Shown here piece by piece: positions 1 through 10,650 of a stretch of 64,000 nucleotides of DNA. Position numbers and translations under genes: made by a program. Source of the stretch: Fasciola hepatica (taxonomy: Eukaryota > Platyhelminthes > Trematoda > Plagiorchiida > Fasciolidae); assembly GCA_948099385.1 (NCBI GenBank), contig CANUEZ040000193.1, positions 2,678,501 to 2,742,500 on the forward strand, read 5' to 3'. Below the pieces are notes generated by a model. That model searched no databases. It saw only the letters and a program-made list of their open reading frames with translations, and was not told the origin of the DNA. Every line of letters begins with the position of its first letter. The first letter of the stretch is position 1.

Positions 1-1110
1 GGTTTTTGGAGTAAATGTATAAAACAACCGATATTTTGGAATATTTGTCGATTCGATTGCGACTGGCTTCAGATATGGAAATCTATCTCGTGGTGAAAGC
101 ATAAGGACTTCAAAAATGATATTCCGTAAATACTGGTCATAATATTCGGAATCAATCAGTTTCCATGACTCGGTTACTGCGCAAAGTGGTTCTGATCTTT
201 CCACTTGTTTGAAATAATTCCTCTGACGGCTTCCAATTTCAGATGTTACTCGTTCGATGTCGCCACCTAGAGTTCTTTGTTGAGCATTCGACCGTTTTTG
301 ATTGAATTTAACACTTGTTTTGTAGATATGCGGTTTGTTTAATCCTTTTTCCCTGAAGAACTTAGCATTTTAAAATGTATCTAAATAACCAGTTTGATCA
401 ATTTATGTGTAATGTAGGTGATTTTACAAACCGCGTGTGCTTCACTGTTTTCTAGTAAGAGTATTCTTAATATCTTCCGGATATAGCTTCTGGATAAAAC
501 ACCGATGGCAAGAAGTCTCGGGAAGGCAAAGGTTTTTTTGATACAAATAGTTGCACAATCATGGTCACTAATTATCAATAATTATACGTCACTTTTTTTT
601 TCTACAGACAGATACCATCAAAATACGTAAGTGTCCTAGAGCTACCACGTAATTTTTTAACGGAATACGTAACGTTGCGGCAATCAGTAACGAATCGACG
701 TTTGCAATCGTTGCCACAACAATAACGGTTTATTAGTAAGTGAAAATTTAGGCAGACCTATGCTATTACAAATTGTTAAACAAGGCAATCTGGAAGTGTT
801 AAACATTTGAATTTCAATTCACAACCTTCGCAATTTTCAGAAATGACCTTCACTTTTTCCATCATAATAAGGAAAGTGCCAGTGGGAATGAATTGCAGAG
901 ACAAAGCGTGGTAACACATTGTGATAATTTAGTATACATACGTATAAACATACTTTCATAATTTAATTATCATTTCAAGAAGTCGGTCATTTGCTTGCAC
1001 CCTGGATGTCATTTCTGATAATTGGTGCAAACGGAAAAGTGGCTCATTCCAGGTCAAGTCGAACCATAGGACAAGCTTTTGGTCAACGAGAGTCCTGATG
1101 CTTCCGGGAA
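1..1110. other. Left flank, no gene recognised
   Basis: AT-rich sequence with only short chance reading frames on both strands. I see no domain, tRNA or tandem array. Clear similarity to the second half of the window begins only near position 1,111; just before that (about 1,070-1,110) there may be faint similarity to 41,170-41,210, too weak to claim. Confidence 0.5.
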
Positions 1111-1379
1111 AGGCTACCTTTTTTAGCTGGATTCCGGAGTCTCTGCGAATATCATTCTTGTATCCTACGTTGATGGAGCTACTACCAAAGTGAGCACTAC
1201 CAGTTTGCTACTGAAACAGAAGGAGATATCCAAGACGAAGTAATGTTAGACTTGAAGAACCTAAATAATTATACTACACACGAAACCACGTTGTGGTCAA
1301 CGAAATGAACTTGAAACCAATTCTCTGACTTGGTGCTATCCGGAAATCGAATTTTATCGCAGCAATTGAGGAGAATTTT

Positions 1380-3000
1380 GAAAACAGCTTAGAAAAAACC
1401 GGCATCTTTAATCAGAGCGTATTAGTTTTCGGTTTTCGGTCAAGATGTTTCCCTGATGGAGTACATTTGTCAGTGATTGACATTTCCGTGTCCTCTTCGC
1501 ATTAACGGCCCGTGGTTTCTCCGTAGCTCTACGGAAAACTGCTCCGTGAATTGGATCGTCCTCTGGGTCTAAGTGTAATAGCTGAATATGGTGAGCCAAC
1601 AGTTTGGTTTAGTCAACTTGTAACTACCGAGAGGAAGTGCGAAACCATTTCTATGTCCATAGAACTAAAACATCTAAACGCTGCTGTCAGGAGGGAGCAA
1701 TACAGACCAACGTATGATGGCATTCTTATGGATTTAAATAAGGCGCATTTCTTTTCCAAAGATCAGTTTTTCGTCGACTCACTGGCAACTAGATTTGTAT
1801 GAAAAATTGAGTTTTTCACTACTTTGCCACCTCTTTCAGTCGTTTTCGTTGGCTGCTATTGTCTTTCGTATTAGAGGCATCCAGTGACATTTTGAAGAAG
1901 TACTTTTTGGAACTCTTGATGACCTGAAGCGTATGATTTGCTACGCAGACGATGTGCTGCTTTTTGGTAAAACTACAGAAAAATTGGATCTACGTTGTAT
2001 GCAACAGACTACGCGACTAAGGAATGAAAGATTTGAAGCCGTGAATCATCGTTTGCTTTTGAGGCACACCTCTTGAAGGAAAACTGATTGAGGTCCGATC
2101 CAAAGAAAATTAAGCTGATTAAAAACATTCGCGCACTCGAAAATCTCAGTGGTGTGGATGATCCTTTTGGCAGATTTGGGTCACGCCTGGAAGGTTTGGT
2201 GCTGACAATTTGACAACTCACTGACAGGGAAACACTGTGGCACTGAGTTATGCAGCAACAAGATGCATTCGAAAGGATTAAGATGGTGGTCTGTGCCACG
2301 ACGATATTAGCCTAATACCTACCCGATCTCCATTTAGCTTTCCAGTACGACAGCAGTTAGTCGGGCCTTGGAGCAGTGCTTCTACAAGGCGGACGGCTTA
2401 GTGATTATCACAGTCGCAGCCGCTTTTCGACCGAGAAGAAATACGCTCAGATTAAAAAGGAAATGCTTGCTGTGCAATTCGGTTTTGGGCATTTTAATGC
2501 ACATTCATATAGCAGATAGACGATTGCCCAAAATAGATCACAGGTCACTTTCGATTGACGCTACAAGCCTCTTAGCGGTGTCCAGAGAGGTTTACAAGGA
2601 TGCCAATTTGGTTGCAGAAGTACGATTTTGAACTTGTGTATGTCCCAGTGAGACTAATGCTGATCGTAGACAAATTTTCTCATAGGTGTGCCAAGAACAA
2701 TGAATACAAGTTTTCGGAACTCGAACAAATTTCAGCTATTGTTTGGATTTCAACATACAATGATGAAAGCTGCTCCCGTAGACGCCGTCGTGTAACAAAT
2801 GGTGGATTTCATTCTAATGGATGGCCTACAACCAGAAGTAATCTGTCAATGTGGCTCACCTTATTCTTCATAGTCATGAATTTCTCTCTGTCGATAACGG
2901 ATAGCTGTACAAAGAAGATCGATGGGTCGTTCCCGATCAATTTCGAGGTAAACCGATGAAAAAACGATATTTGTCTCATCAAGGAGTGATTAGCACCATT
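1380..3000 (+). pseudogene. Ty3/gypsy pol relic (RT, RNase H, start of integrase)
   Basis: A decayed gypsy polyprotein that can only be followed by switching frames. In order: the pre-RT stretch 'CFPDGVHL' (~1,447), then 'ELDR' and an RT open segment 1,551-1,802 with 'SVIAEYGEPTVWFS' and 'KHLNAAVRREQY'. The palm motif YADD is at 1,942-1,953. An RNase H region follows at ~2,340-2,690, with 'GLGAVLLQGGR', 'YAQIKKEMLAVQFGF' and 'LQKYDFELVYVP'. The start of an integrase N-terminal region, with 'EDRWVVPDQFRG' and 'SHQG', is at ~2,900-2,985. All are standard gypsy signatures. Several stops and frame changes, and the absent integrase catalytic core, show it is dead. No flanking LTRs were recognised. 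The same relic, further decayed, lies at 41,525-42,897. Confidence 0.85.
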
Positions 3001-3489
3001 CACCGAGTGGCACAATTGTTTAACGAGCCAAATAAAGACTAAATTAACAAAGCTGGTCAGATCATACCCATAAAAACCGACAGATGTAAGAAACACTGTT
3101 ACTATGGGAACTTCCTATCTGCTAAAAGAACCCACGAAAGATTTACATATGGCCTGTGAGTATAAAACTATCAGAGCTGAAAGAACAGGATAAATATGGG
3201 TTCAGGATGTTCTAGGAGGACCTTATCCATGGAGAAAAGGGATAATAAAGTGACAATTGGGAAACAGACCCAACGAGGTTTCGGTGAATTACACAATAAA
3301 ACGCAGTTACTGAAGACACGAAAGCAAAATGCCAGTGATCCTGAGAATGAAAAATGCACACATGAACCGGGGACAATTAGAACCGACCTTCTTTATCAAA
3401 GAGAGGATGATGTGAAGGTGTTGGCTAGCACATCAATAGACGGCCAAGCCCCTTCAGAAGGTGTGACTTTATGGTCTGTCCAAATTTGA
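3001..3489 (+). pseudogene. Possible gypsy pol 3' tail (uncertain)
   Basis: An open segment 3,196-3,489 (97 codons) follows the gypsy relic and is shared with copy B (43,168-43,383, 71 codons, with an earlier stop). It is basic and polar and opens with Met-Gly-Ser-Gly-Cys. In copy B the stretch just upstream includes 'KVQPGDK', which resembles the linker before a gypsy integrase C-terminal domain. This could be the ragged end of pol after loss of the integrase core, or unrelated DNA. I recognise no firm domain. Confidence 0.3.
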
Positions 3490-3500
3490 TGTCAAAGCTA

Positions 3501-3526
3501 AGGCCAGCGAAGCTGCTTCGTGGCCT
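3501..3526. repeat. Perfect short hairpin, conserved in both copies
   Basis: Inverted repeat with arms AGGCCA/TGGCCT outside and CGAAGC/GCTTCG inside, one bulged G and a one-base loop. It is unchanged in copy B at 43,418-43,443 and lies just after the gypsy tail. It could be a terminator-like or element-end hairpin; its function is unknown. Confidence 0.75.
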
Positions 3527-3975
3527 AATCAGTCTGTAACAAAACGAAGAAAATCATTCAGTCTGCCGTTTACGGTTGTTTTAACGAAACGAGACATTGC
3601 AGTTTGTAACAAAAAGACCAACTCTAAATCTTGAGGTTACCCGATGGAAACACCGAAATTTCCGTGTTCCATCTATGCTACATTTTCCTCTTTATCATAA
3701 ATGCATATTTGCTGGGACAAGTTATTCTCTGAACTGATTCTTCACTCAGTGATGTTAGTTTTGAAGCTGAGCAGCCAACCATTGTTTCCAGTTGGTCAAA
3801 ATCCTCCTCCAAAGAACTGGTTTCCTGATCTGCAGTGACTTGCTTCGTTTGTTTCATGAGAAAACGTTATTTTACGTTGACTGCGTAAATTATTCCTAAA
3901 ATATATTTATGTTCGTAAGTTGGACGGTTGTTAAGAGGAGACTGAATCTCATGTAGTAGAAAATCTAGTTGCATT
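3527..3975. repeat. Non-coding block, ~3,610-3,770 nearly identical in copy B
   Basis: No gene. From about 3,610 to 3,770 the sequence differs from copy B (about 43,535-43,695) at only about one position by eye, although the flanks are clearly diverged. It is AT-rich without a long reading frame. Confidence 0.6.
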
Positions 3976-3981
3976 TTTCGT

Positions 3982-4135
3982 GTAGAAAAGTCGAACGGAG
4001 TAAGCCGGAAACGAACAGGCGACACTTCGCTTACCGGGCAGATGATTCACCAACTGAGTTATCGTGGTTCGGACAGTCGGGTGTGAATACCGTAAGTGAA
4101 TAATTGATGATGCGCGAACCACTATTCCAGTGATG
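3982..4135 (-). repeat. tRNA-like SINE fragment (minus strand)
   Basis: Read on the minus strand it contains 'taactcagttgg', close to a polymerase III A box, and about 40 bases later 'ctgttcgtttcc', close to a B box, as in a tRNA-derived SINE head. A near-identical unit lies head to head on the plus strand at 4,325-4,480, giving an inverted pair. Both are duplicated in copy B. It is too diverged from a cloverleaf to be called a functional tRNA. Confidence 0.6.
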
Positions 4136-4324
4136 CACAGTACCTATCTTGGTTTCATTCGCTGGTCTAGTATCGTCGGTCGCTTTCTTATGGGAGGAAC
4201 AGCACACGAATGAATGTGATCCAATGGACATTGTGATTATATTGATAGATTACTATGTCGGCACAAAGAGCCTGAATCTTATCTAATGGAAAAAATGCAA
4301 GTGAATTTTCCAGGACAATGGCTG

Positions 4325-4480
4325 TGTGTCATTGGAATATTGGTTCGAGCATCATCAATTACTCACTTGCGCTATTCGCACCCGACTGGCAGTACCACGA
4401 TAACTCAGTTGGTGGAGCATCTACCCGGAAGTCTGAGTGTCGCCTGTTCGTTTCCGGCTAGCGGCGTTCGACTTTTCGAT
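4325..4480 (+). repeat. tRNA-like SINE fragment (plus strand)
   Basis: Shares 'gcatcatcaatta.tcact', 'cacccgactg', 'accacgataactcagttgg' and 'tgtcgcctgttcgtttccgg' with the reverse complement of 3,982-4,135. The A-box-like and B-box-like segments have tRNA-like spacing. With its partner it makes an inverted repeat with a loop of about 190 bp. Confidence 0.6.
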
Positions 4481-4984
4481 GTGGACAATGCAAATGAATT
4501 TTTCATCACATAAAATATACTTATATCATTCCCTTTACAATTAGAAATAACGAATTCTGCATTAGGTATTATAGCCTACATTAATTTTGTATTATTCCTT
4601 GGGTGCCAAAAAGTGCGCGACCTTGGTTACCAAGACAAATATGCACGGTGTTAGAAGGCTCTAATTTGGTATAAGGTCAACGGTGAATTCGTTTTGTAAC
4701 TATGAAGATGGAATTCGTCCCAGATGGTTTCTTGTCTCTGATAAGTAAATGCTGAACTTACCAGGAGTAGCTCTCTTGCTGAATTGTCGATCAGACTCGA
4801 CTCGATTAGGATAGAAAATTTGTTTTCAGCATTGGATGAATATATTAGTGCTCTTTTCCATATCGGACTTAGTAGCCGAAAACAGTGTACATAAAGGACT
4901 CGAGAATAACGAGCGTAGCTGTAGCTGCGACTTTTCCTTGTGTACAAAGATGTTAAAACGAGTAAAGGAAAACAAAAGCACGTC

Positions 4985-5262
4985 AAAATATTCATAACCC
5001 TTTTGGTTACCTCTACGTCTTACCGAGGCCCATGAATGATAGGCTCTGTAGATCGTTCATATTAGGCGAATGCCTTCGTTGGACTCGGACCTCATGCGGA
5101 CATGTCTTTACTGATAAACCTTGAAGGCCCGGTGGCAAGTGGTTTGCTGTCTCGCAAAATACAGTAACGAAACGAGGCTGTATTGTGTAGTGGTGATGTA
5201 AGCAGCCGAAGCCACTGACAGCCAGCTGTGATGACCCGATTGTAAGGTGTTTGACTCACGGT
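4985..5262. other. Segment present only in copy A
   Basis: Copy B runs directly from 'aaaggcacatcgttaacccc' (44,833) into the shared 'ggttccagttccagttggg', whereas copy A has about 275 extra bases before that point. There is no reading frame of note and no clear ends, so insertion in A and deletion in B cannot be told apart. Confidence 0.55.
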
Positions 5263-5589
5263 TGTTTACCCGGGTTCCAGTTCCAGTTGGGAATCGGTGG
5301 ATGTACAACTTCGATAATGCTTAGCAATTCCCTTGGGAGGATTGCACAATACTTCCATGGTTTCCAGAAGTGAGTTAGGCATTGAAACTATTGGATAAGT
5401 CACACTGATTGATTGCTTTTAATATCAAACTGCTAACTTGTTCCGAAAAACAGACCATTCGTCTCTTGAAGTTGAGAATTTGGACTGTGTCATGGCTATG
5501 ACCACATTAGGAACATAAGGCCGGACAGTGGACAGTTGTTCTCGATGATTGTTCTGCGTGACCTTGCAGTTCATGTGGGTGGGTTGACA

Positions 5590-5960
5590 GTGGAATCTGT
5601 TGACTCTTTATCCACTCCGGCGAAGGCAGCAAGCTAAGGATCTCCGACTGGATCCTGAGAACACCAATGATTATCACGCATGACCGTGAGAATTTAACTC
5701 TGACCACCATAACCACACAATAGAGACCAGTCTGAATCACGGCCAACCCCCATTTCACTTTTCTGCAAAAATAACTCTTAGCTAGACCAATGATCAACTC
5801 ACTCCATTGTCATCCCGTCCATATGACCTGTGGGAGCACGTGCAAAATCTATTGAAAACTGTTACTCACTCACCAGTGTCTTGTTATTTGAGTTAAATTT
5901 GAAGCTTTACAGCCCCACGCATATTTTATTCCTCCGTTTATATATGTTTAAAAAGTATCA
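5590..5960 (+). pseudogene. Old Penelope-like element 3' end
   Basis: Matches the 3' part of the younger PLE at 57,888-58,640. Shared signatures are the run from 'ggatctccgactgga' through a 'tgaccgtgagaa' segment to 'acacaatagagacc', then a tail containing 'tatgacctgtgggagcacgtgc' variants, 'attgaaaac' and 'ccagtgtcttgtt'. The GIY-YIG reading frame is destroyed here. A duplicate relic sits in copy B at 45,190-45,520, so insertion preceded the large duplication. Confidence 0.6.
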
Positions 5961-6109
5961 TACTGGGTCTTGGTATGCAATGTTTGCTCTCAGATTGTTC
6001 CTTATTATCTTATTTTACTTTCGTCGATAACCCGCACTACGTCTAAGAACCTCCGGTCGATCTCATCTTGACACGTAATCCTATTTCCATTAACGGTATT
6101 GCATTTGTC

Positions 6110-6855
6110 TATGTAACTGAACAGCTGTCCAGTGAATGAGTGACTCGTAGAACACGAACCCGAAACCCAAAATTGAATAAGGCGAGCCGGTGAACTACGT
6201 GTACTTCAGAGAACAATCATTGCAATTACAAGCAACATACATCAATTTGTGGGACAATCCAATCACAAGGGTCCGGGAATATACTCCAAATAGTCTGAAA
6301 GGCCTGTCTGGGGGAATATGCCGAGTCCTCGGAATAGGATGGAATACGTCTTTTATAGCAAGAACAATCGACCAATCAGAGAATGAATGGGAAGCGTACA
6401 TGAGACTGAGGGGAAGATATGACCAGGAAATTAGTTCAGACAAGGACGAAGAGAATCGCATTCACGCTTGACTTAGACCCTCACGCAGGCGTGGCGTGAT
6501 CTCCATCCTGGAAGGAAAGTACTAAGGCCACTCGTGTGGCGCGAGTGAGAAAGCGAACAACGAACTGATGCAAGTATGATACACAAAGTCGGGCATATAT
6601 GACGCACAAAACTTGAAGCTGGTAGGCCCCTGGAATAACCGCAGTGGAAAATTGTTCTGCTGTAAAAGCACACTCATAGGAAGACGATGGGTGAACGGAG
6701 GCAAGGCAACCGGATTCAAAATGCAACAGGAAGGGAACACGTGTAGGTTGAATTGGTTGTGAAGGACCGGGTGACAAGCTGATTAGAATCAGGTGAGTGA
6801 GAAAAGGAAACTGCGAGGGGATTTCACAAAATGTACTGAATTACCGATACAGTCA
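6110..6855. mobile_element. ~745 bp insertion in copy A, probable non-autonomous element
   Basis: Copy B (45,670-45,690) has an apparent empty site: 'gcgttt' joins directly to 'tccacttcgcaagg', while A has 'gcattt', then about 745 bp, then 'tcaactttgcagg'. The insert starts 'gtctatgtaactgaac' and ends 'gaattaccgatacag'; the ends are weakly inverted-repeat-like. It contains two short open frames (6,190-6,471 plus, 93 codons; 6,195-6,461 minus, 88 codons) with no domain I recognise. It could be a MITE-like DNA element or a SINE; a target-site duplication is not clear. Confidence 0.45.
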
Positions 6856-7169
6856 ACTTTGCAGGACTCTCCTCTCTACCGCCCAGAACCACAATGGAGA
6901 TTGGTTTTACTGCTGGTACATGATGTTTTCTGGTTCAAGTTCGAAATGTTATTTTCATCGAGAAGTCCTTGAAAAGGTTTCCTCCCGCAAACATTATCAT
7001 TACCCTTGTGAGGAATTTATGGTATCTTAAAACCTGGGACTAAATATGGCCTTCAATTTTCCACATCCTTCTATTATTTTGTCACTCAGTCTCACTCAGA
7101 ATCATAAATATATTTATTATTTTCACCACCACCTACAGAGACAGTATAATCCCTCTGATCTGTAGAATA

Positions 7170-7400
7170 ACTTTTGAGCTCTTTATGGTGTTAGGCTCAT
7201 GAGACGAATGGCATACGGATGTGCCTGATAACTATAATCACAAATCAAATGAGACTTATCTGGTATTCAGAAGACCCAAGGTCACAAGACATGGAATGTG
7301 TGTGAGTTGAAAATTCATCTTTGAATTGGTGTATTTTAGACTGTATTGAAGGGATTCATGGGTAAGAAGTTGAATCAAACATTTTATTTATTCGGTATTT
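7170..7400. repeat. Nearly identical block shared with copy B
   Basis: Only about four or five differences from 46,005-46,235 by eye. The block is non-coding and AT-rich and is bordered by sequence with many more differences. Confidence 0.65.
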
Positions 7401-7859
7401 GAAGCTTTCAATTTCGTCTTGGCCAGTCACATGAGAAAATCATCTGTAGTGAGATGAGAAATAGGACATGATTTCTGTGACCGCTTCGTTGACATAAGTT
7501 TGAAAAACGCCCAAACTGCAAGTTATTTGTTGAAATGACAACTTTAATTTCACTGAGACGAATCAATAAATCAATTCGATCAACGAGGAACGTCCCTCGA
7601 CCACTGGTAAAACCACCACTGGGTTGCCATGGGAACAAACATTGTGATTCAGCTATGAAGATGACCCAAATTAGTCGACCTAAATAAAACAAAGTCTATT
7701 GGAGTACGCTATGAAATAAATTAACTAACCCCACCCGTACTTCTCCAGATTGAACAGAAATGTTTTACTACTTCGAAGAATCAATTTCTTCTCTAGGAAA
7801 TGTTATACGGAAATAAAAATATCAACTTCACAATGCTCTTTGGATACTTCATGAGGATA

Positions 7860-8300
7860 ATCTAAATGAGCTACAAATACAAAAGCAATGAACAAGATGT
7901 GTCCAGGGAAGAGGAAATCCACTGTAATGAAGGGGACTGATTACATAGGATAAAGAGACCGAGAGAAGTACAAACGGTAAAAAGTGGGATCATTTTAGTG
8001 CCTGTTCAATTTGTGTGTTGCAGAATCAGTGACTGAAGCTCACTGAGCATGTGTGTGCGTTTATAAGAAATCAAATGAAGGGTTGGAGCTGAACATGCAT
8101 ACCCAGTGCACTTATTGTTGTGGAGTTCAGTTGTATTCAATTGAAACAAGATCTTGCAGAAGATGGAAGATTCAGCGCATAGTTTGAGCAGAACTAAACC
8201 GTGCCCGGTTAAAATGTTGAAGATTGAGGACCAAATGAATATCGTCCATCTGACATGAAATCAAAATGCCACTACAATGCTGGTATTTGATTTCATGGTC
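7860..8300. repeat. Well-conserved duplicated block, no gene
   Basis: Matches 47,630-48,065 with scattered substitutions, including 'aaagcaatgaacaagatg' and 'gatcttgcagaagatgg' intact in both copies. I see no protein signature on either strand. It ends at the AGT/TAG-rich array in each copy. Confidence 0.6.
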
Positions 8301-8316
8301 CCGTAAGTCTTCTTTT

Positions 8317-8382
8317 TAGTAGTAATATTAGTGGTAGAAGTAGTACTATTGGTAGTGGCAGTAGTAGAGGTAGCAGTACTAC
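8317..8382 (+). repeat. Imperfect AGT/TAG-rich microsatellite
   Basis: Interrupted AGT/TAG triplets. Copy B has a much purer and longer array at the same place (48,090-48,164), so the array diverged after duplication. Confidence 0.75.
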
Positions 8383-8384
8383 TT

Positions 8385-9125
8385 ACCTACATTTCCTTCA
8401 ATTTTTGTAGTTTTTTCTCTCCAGAACTTTGTCAATTTACACATACAATGGAAATGTACGAAGGGAGACATGTGTTAGATAAAAATACAAATGAATAATA
8501 CTGATGTCCTCTGGTACATCTAGCATAAACTACTAGCATTTTGTAAATTGTTAGTGAAATACAAAAGGCTCTTTGTACTTGACTCCAATAATTTCCCCGG
8601 ACCTTGTGTGATATTGTTGCCTTTCACAGGATAATTAATACCAATAGAGAACAAACACCAAGGGAACAATTTGTCATTCAAAATTTGAAATCGTGCACAC
8701 ATTTTTAATTCGAGTTGCGTGAAATCACTAGCTGTGCCCATCGACAAATTGATTTTTGGGACACAAATGGACAAGATCAGCAGAGTTGTGAGTTGTGCAG
8801 GTAAAACACATGGTTGTTTCGACTGAATTTCAACTGATTTTTCTAAAAGGAGGGTTGGGACTGATTGCTTATTCCCAAACAAAAATAATAGAAGAACACG
8901 AGTTGTAGGTGAGAGTGTGCCTTCTGCTTACGTAATAGCGAATTATTGGCGGAGCTGAAAAATATCCGACCACCTTAGTCTGAATTGATGGGAATATGCG
9001 AGAGTTATTTACGTAGTGAACATAAGCGTAGGCGACCGGTTGACGTTTAAGTTATGTAATGATTAGGCATCCACGCAACATGGTAGACTGAGGGTGCTCG
9101 GAATAGTTTCAGCCATGCTCAAGAC
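8385..9125. other. Segment present only in copy A
   Basis: Lies between the AGT/TAG array and the SINE; in copy B these are adjacent. A minus-strand open frame at 8,520-8,882 (120 codons) has no recognisable domain and is probably chance. Confidence 0.5.
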
Positions 9126-9138
9126 TCAGAATTCCGGA

Positions 9139-9345
9139 GACGGATGATTACCTCGCAAATGCTAGTGTCTGGAGCCTGGTTGGTCTAAACGCGTGTTGTA
9201 GGACGGGATCGACAAATTCCGAGGTGGATTAAATACGGGTCGAATACCCGATTTCTGGACATAAACGATTTTGTACTGGATTTGTGGTGACCTAGATAAG
9301 TAGATGGATAGATAGACAAAAAGAAAGATAAATAGTCTGTTCGCT
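9139..9345 (+). repeat. tRNA-derived SINE-like element
   Basis: The head contains 'ggttggtctaaacgcg' and 'gggtcgaataccc', the latter close to a polymerase III B box. The body is 'ggacataaacgattttgtactgg' and the tail is GATA/GATAAATAG-rich (9,295-9,335). The same unit in copy B (48,172-48,365) better preserves an A-box-like 'tagcccagttg'. Layout and simple-repeat tail fit a SINE. Confidence 0.55.
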
Positions 9346-10440
9346 CCAAAGCCCATACTTCGATTTACTTTGAGAACCGACTGTATTTATACACAGTTAG
9401 TACATGATCCACTAATCGCGGTATCCAGAATTCAGTAAATGGTTAAATTATTCAAGCCGCTCACATCGAGTACTCGATCTCGTGCATGGGGTTTATAAAC
9501 CGAGAGGAAGATTGTCATTTACTCTGTAACGATACAAGAGACACCTGGTATGACGGAACAGATAATTAGATCCACAGCGCTCAACAAGGTCTGTGAGAAG
9601 AAATAGATAATACTCTAGGCCAAATGGAGTGAAAGATGATGTTTGATTAGGTAAGTAATCGGTGGTCATCAAAATACATCTACACCTATTCGACAAATTG
9701 CGTGGTTTAATTCGAAATTGGTCAGTGCTCAAATTAAAAGCCTTTTATTTATAATTCAAAACTAATATTAGGATAATACTACGAGTACTGGGGTAACAGA
9801 ATATCCTGTGAAGAAAAGAACAACCAGCTGTAAAATGCTTTTTTTAGATTTCTACGAATATTCCGAATATCAAGTGAGGGCTGTTCTACCTAATTTTGAT
9901 TACATTCATCGATACAGGCAATGTTCAGTTTGTATTGCTGGTTGGTTTGGCATTTGTGTGTTAATCTTTAAGTATGGAGTGACGAATTATTGAAGCGAAA
10001 TCTTGAGGAAGGGAATATGAACAACTGTTTGTGAGGTATGCTGTTAATCTTGACGCGGTGTCCCACACTGTCATTTTATTGAATCTATCAGTTTTAAACA
10101 CTGCACATGTTACTGGGATTAAAAATTTATTATTTTCCAGATATCAATGGGTATTTGAAAGTGTTCTTATTTTACTGTGATAATTAATAGTTCCCCCATT
10201 GTGAGCCTATTTTACGACTTGCGGTATTGTGTTGTGTGACTTATGAGAGCTATGCATATACTGCTTTCAGTGTTCACGCTTCAAAATATTCTGGTCATCT
10301 TTGGCGGTTTAACTGCAGTCGGGTTTGATTAAAATGTGAGAACACTTCGGTACTCATTCAAAGAATCATGTGGCGTTTTACCAAGTAGAGAGCCACTTGA
10401 TAACTTATCTTGCTTTTTTACTGTCCCCTCTTGTCGACAG
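9346..10440. other. Duplicated non-coding stretch, no gene seen
   Basis: Aligns with about 48,400-49,620 with many differences. Only short non-conserved reading frames; no RNA gene or array. Confidence 0.45.
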
Positions 10441-10650
10441 TGAACAGTTTCCTAAAATATCGGGCCATATTATAAAATAAAAAGGCAGTAGATAAAAGAA
10501 TATAAGAGAAATGGGTTTATTCTTGCTGGGATATTTGTTAGTTGATATTTTCTTGGCTTAGTGAAACGTTCCTCATCAAATGTGCAAAACCAGTGCTATG
10601 CTGTGTACGGCTTCAAATACGGAATATTTTTCATGTGATATCGAGGTGTA
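10441..10650. repeat. ~205 bp block identical to copy B
   Basis: From 'tttcctaaaatatcgggcc' to 'gatatcgaggtgta' I see no difference from 49,630-49,836, in a neighbourhood of roughly 80-90% similarity. No reading frame is conserved in it. Confidence 0.7.

Noticed and set aside
4031..4480. Functional tRNA genes
   Set aside because: A-box-like and B-box-like segments are present, but no complete cloverleaf with a paired acceptor stem could be drawn.
8520..8882. 120-codon minus-strand frame
   Set aside because: Lies in a segment private to copy A, has no domain, and is of a length expected by chance in AT-rich DNA of this size.
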